Positions 5,839-6,398 of a DNA stretch of 6,398 nt are shown in pieces. The stretch is from Bacteroidales bacterium (GTDB lineage: Bacteria; Bacteroidota; Bacteroidia; Bacteroidales; JAAUTT01), in NCBI GenBank assembly GCA_012031335.1, contig JAAUTT010000271.1, positions 1 through 6,398 on the forward strand, in the 5' to 3' direction. Position 1 is the first letter of the stretch. The number at the start of each line of letters is the position of its first letter. The notes under the pieces are model-generated. The model saw only the letters and a list, made by a program, of their open reading frames with translations. It was not told the origin of the DNA and did no database searches. The position numbers were made by a program, and so were the translations under genes.

Positions 5839-6398
5839 ATGCTGGCAAAAGATTTAATTTCGGATGTGATTCCTGCATTAAGAACTTCAGATACAGGTGT
5901 TAAAGCACTGTATTGGATGGACATTTTCCGTATTTCTCATTTGCCAATTGTAAATAATGAAGAATTTCTGGGTCTAATTTCGGATAAAGACATTTATGAC
6001 CTGAATACTGCAGATGAATCCATTGGAAACCACAACCTATCGTTATTCAGTCCATTTGTTTACGAAAACCAGCACGTATACGAAATTATCGAACTAACAG
6101 CAAAACTTCAGTTAACAGTTATACCTGTTCTGGACCATAAAAAGAATTACCTGGGACTTATAACAGCGCAACGTCTGTTGAATTTCTTTGGAGAACTTAC
6201 TGCGGTGAAACAACCTGGAGGGATCATTGTATTGGAACTTAACACAAACGACTATTCCCTTACTCAGATTTCCCAGATTGTAGAAGGAAACGATTGCAAA
6301 ATATTAAGTATGTACATCACCTCGCCTCCCGAATCAACAAAACTGGAACTTACTTTAAAATTAAACAGGATTGATGTCACCTCAGTTCTGCAAACATT
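5839..6398 (+). CDS. CBS-domain pair protein with ACT-like C-terminal region, 3' end outside the window
   Basis: The frame is open without interruption from ATG 5839 to the window edge (186 codons). Residues about 1-57 form one CBS motif (MLAKDLISD, SHLPIVNNEEFLGLIS) and about 72-120 a second (ENQHVYEIIELTAK, TVIPVLDHKKNYLGLIT). From about 127 the protein has GGIIVLELNTNDYSLTQI followed by a second beta-alpha unit, resembling an ACT domain. CBS pairs bind adenosine nucleotides such as AMP, ATP or SAM, and ACT domains bind small ligands, so a soluble ligand-sensing regulatory protein is likely; its partner is unknown. The visible length and layout match a Bacteroidetes family of roughly 220 aa, so about 30-40 residues are probably missing. 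From knowledge of related genomes, nadK often lies close by, possibly just beyond the right edge. Confidence 0.9.
   Translation, partial: MLAKDLISDVIPALRTSDTGVKALYWMDIFRISHLPIVNNEEFLGLISDKDIYDLNTADESIGNHNLSLFSPFVYENQHVYEIIELTAKLQLTVIPVLDHKKNYLGLITAQRLLNFFGELTAVKQPGGIIVLELNTNDYSLTQISQIVEGNDCKILSMYITSPPESTKLELTLKLNRIDVTSVLQT

Noticed and set aside
1..6398. Mobile element, phage, defence system, CRISPR or RNA gene
   Set aside because: No transposase, integrase, repeat-spacer pattern, tRNA cloverleaf or rRNA segment was seen; all nine genes belong to housekeeping or common families.

Overview
The window looks like chromosomal housekeeping DNA from a member of the Bacteroidota (Bacteroidetes). 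The PRPP synthetase ends in SISSNFIV and carries the YFGFARQDRKDRPR loop in the form usual for that phylum. The PolB-type 3'-5' exonuclease and the CBS-domain protein beside pdxJ are also forms typical of it. Several intergenic regions hold TAnnTTTG boxes, the -7 consensus of Bacteroidetes promoters. The DNA is AT-rich, with no mobile element, RNA gene or CRISPR array that I can see.

Layout. From 1 to 3349 everything reads on the minus strand, in transcription order manA (mannose-6-phosphate isomerase), engB (ribosome-assembly GTPase, 6 nt after manA), prs (PRPP synthetase, own -7 box), ssb (single-stranded DNA-binding protein, possible own promoter) and thpR (RNA 2',3'-cyclic phosphodiesterase, cut by the left edge). 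At 3405 a 3'-5' exonuclease gene starts on the plus strand, divergent from manA. It runs to 4137, where its stop codon overlaps that of a convergent alpha/beta hydrolase gene (4134-4938, minus). pdxJ (pyridoxine 5'-phosphate synthase, minus) follows at 5039-5755. Divergent from it is a CBS-domain protein with an ACT-like C-terminus, which runs off the right edge.

The main peculiarity is that six of the nine genes are broken by single-base shifts: ssb (three), thpR (two), exonuclease (two), pdxJ (two), engB (one), hydrolase (one). When these are repaired, protein lengths and motifs come out normal: engB 198 aa, exonuclease 244 aa, hydrolase 267 aa, PdxJ 238 aa. Essential genes are among those hit, so indel errors in the assembly are the simplest explanation. 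prs, manA and the visible part of the CBS gene are intact, including a 9-nt homopolymer inside manA. The gene entries below therefore give the repaired extent of each gene.

The genes do not form one pathway. They cover nucleotide and cofactor supply (prs, pdxJ), sugar-phosphate metabolism (manA), ribosome assembly (engB), and nucleic-acid binding or processing (ssb, thpR, exonuclease). I did not find a convincing new biological system. The observations most worth following are the indel pattern, the shared TTAA stop of the convergent pair, a 12-bp inverted repeat at the end of prs, and two dyad elements in the pdxJ/CBS divergent promoter region.
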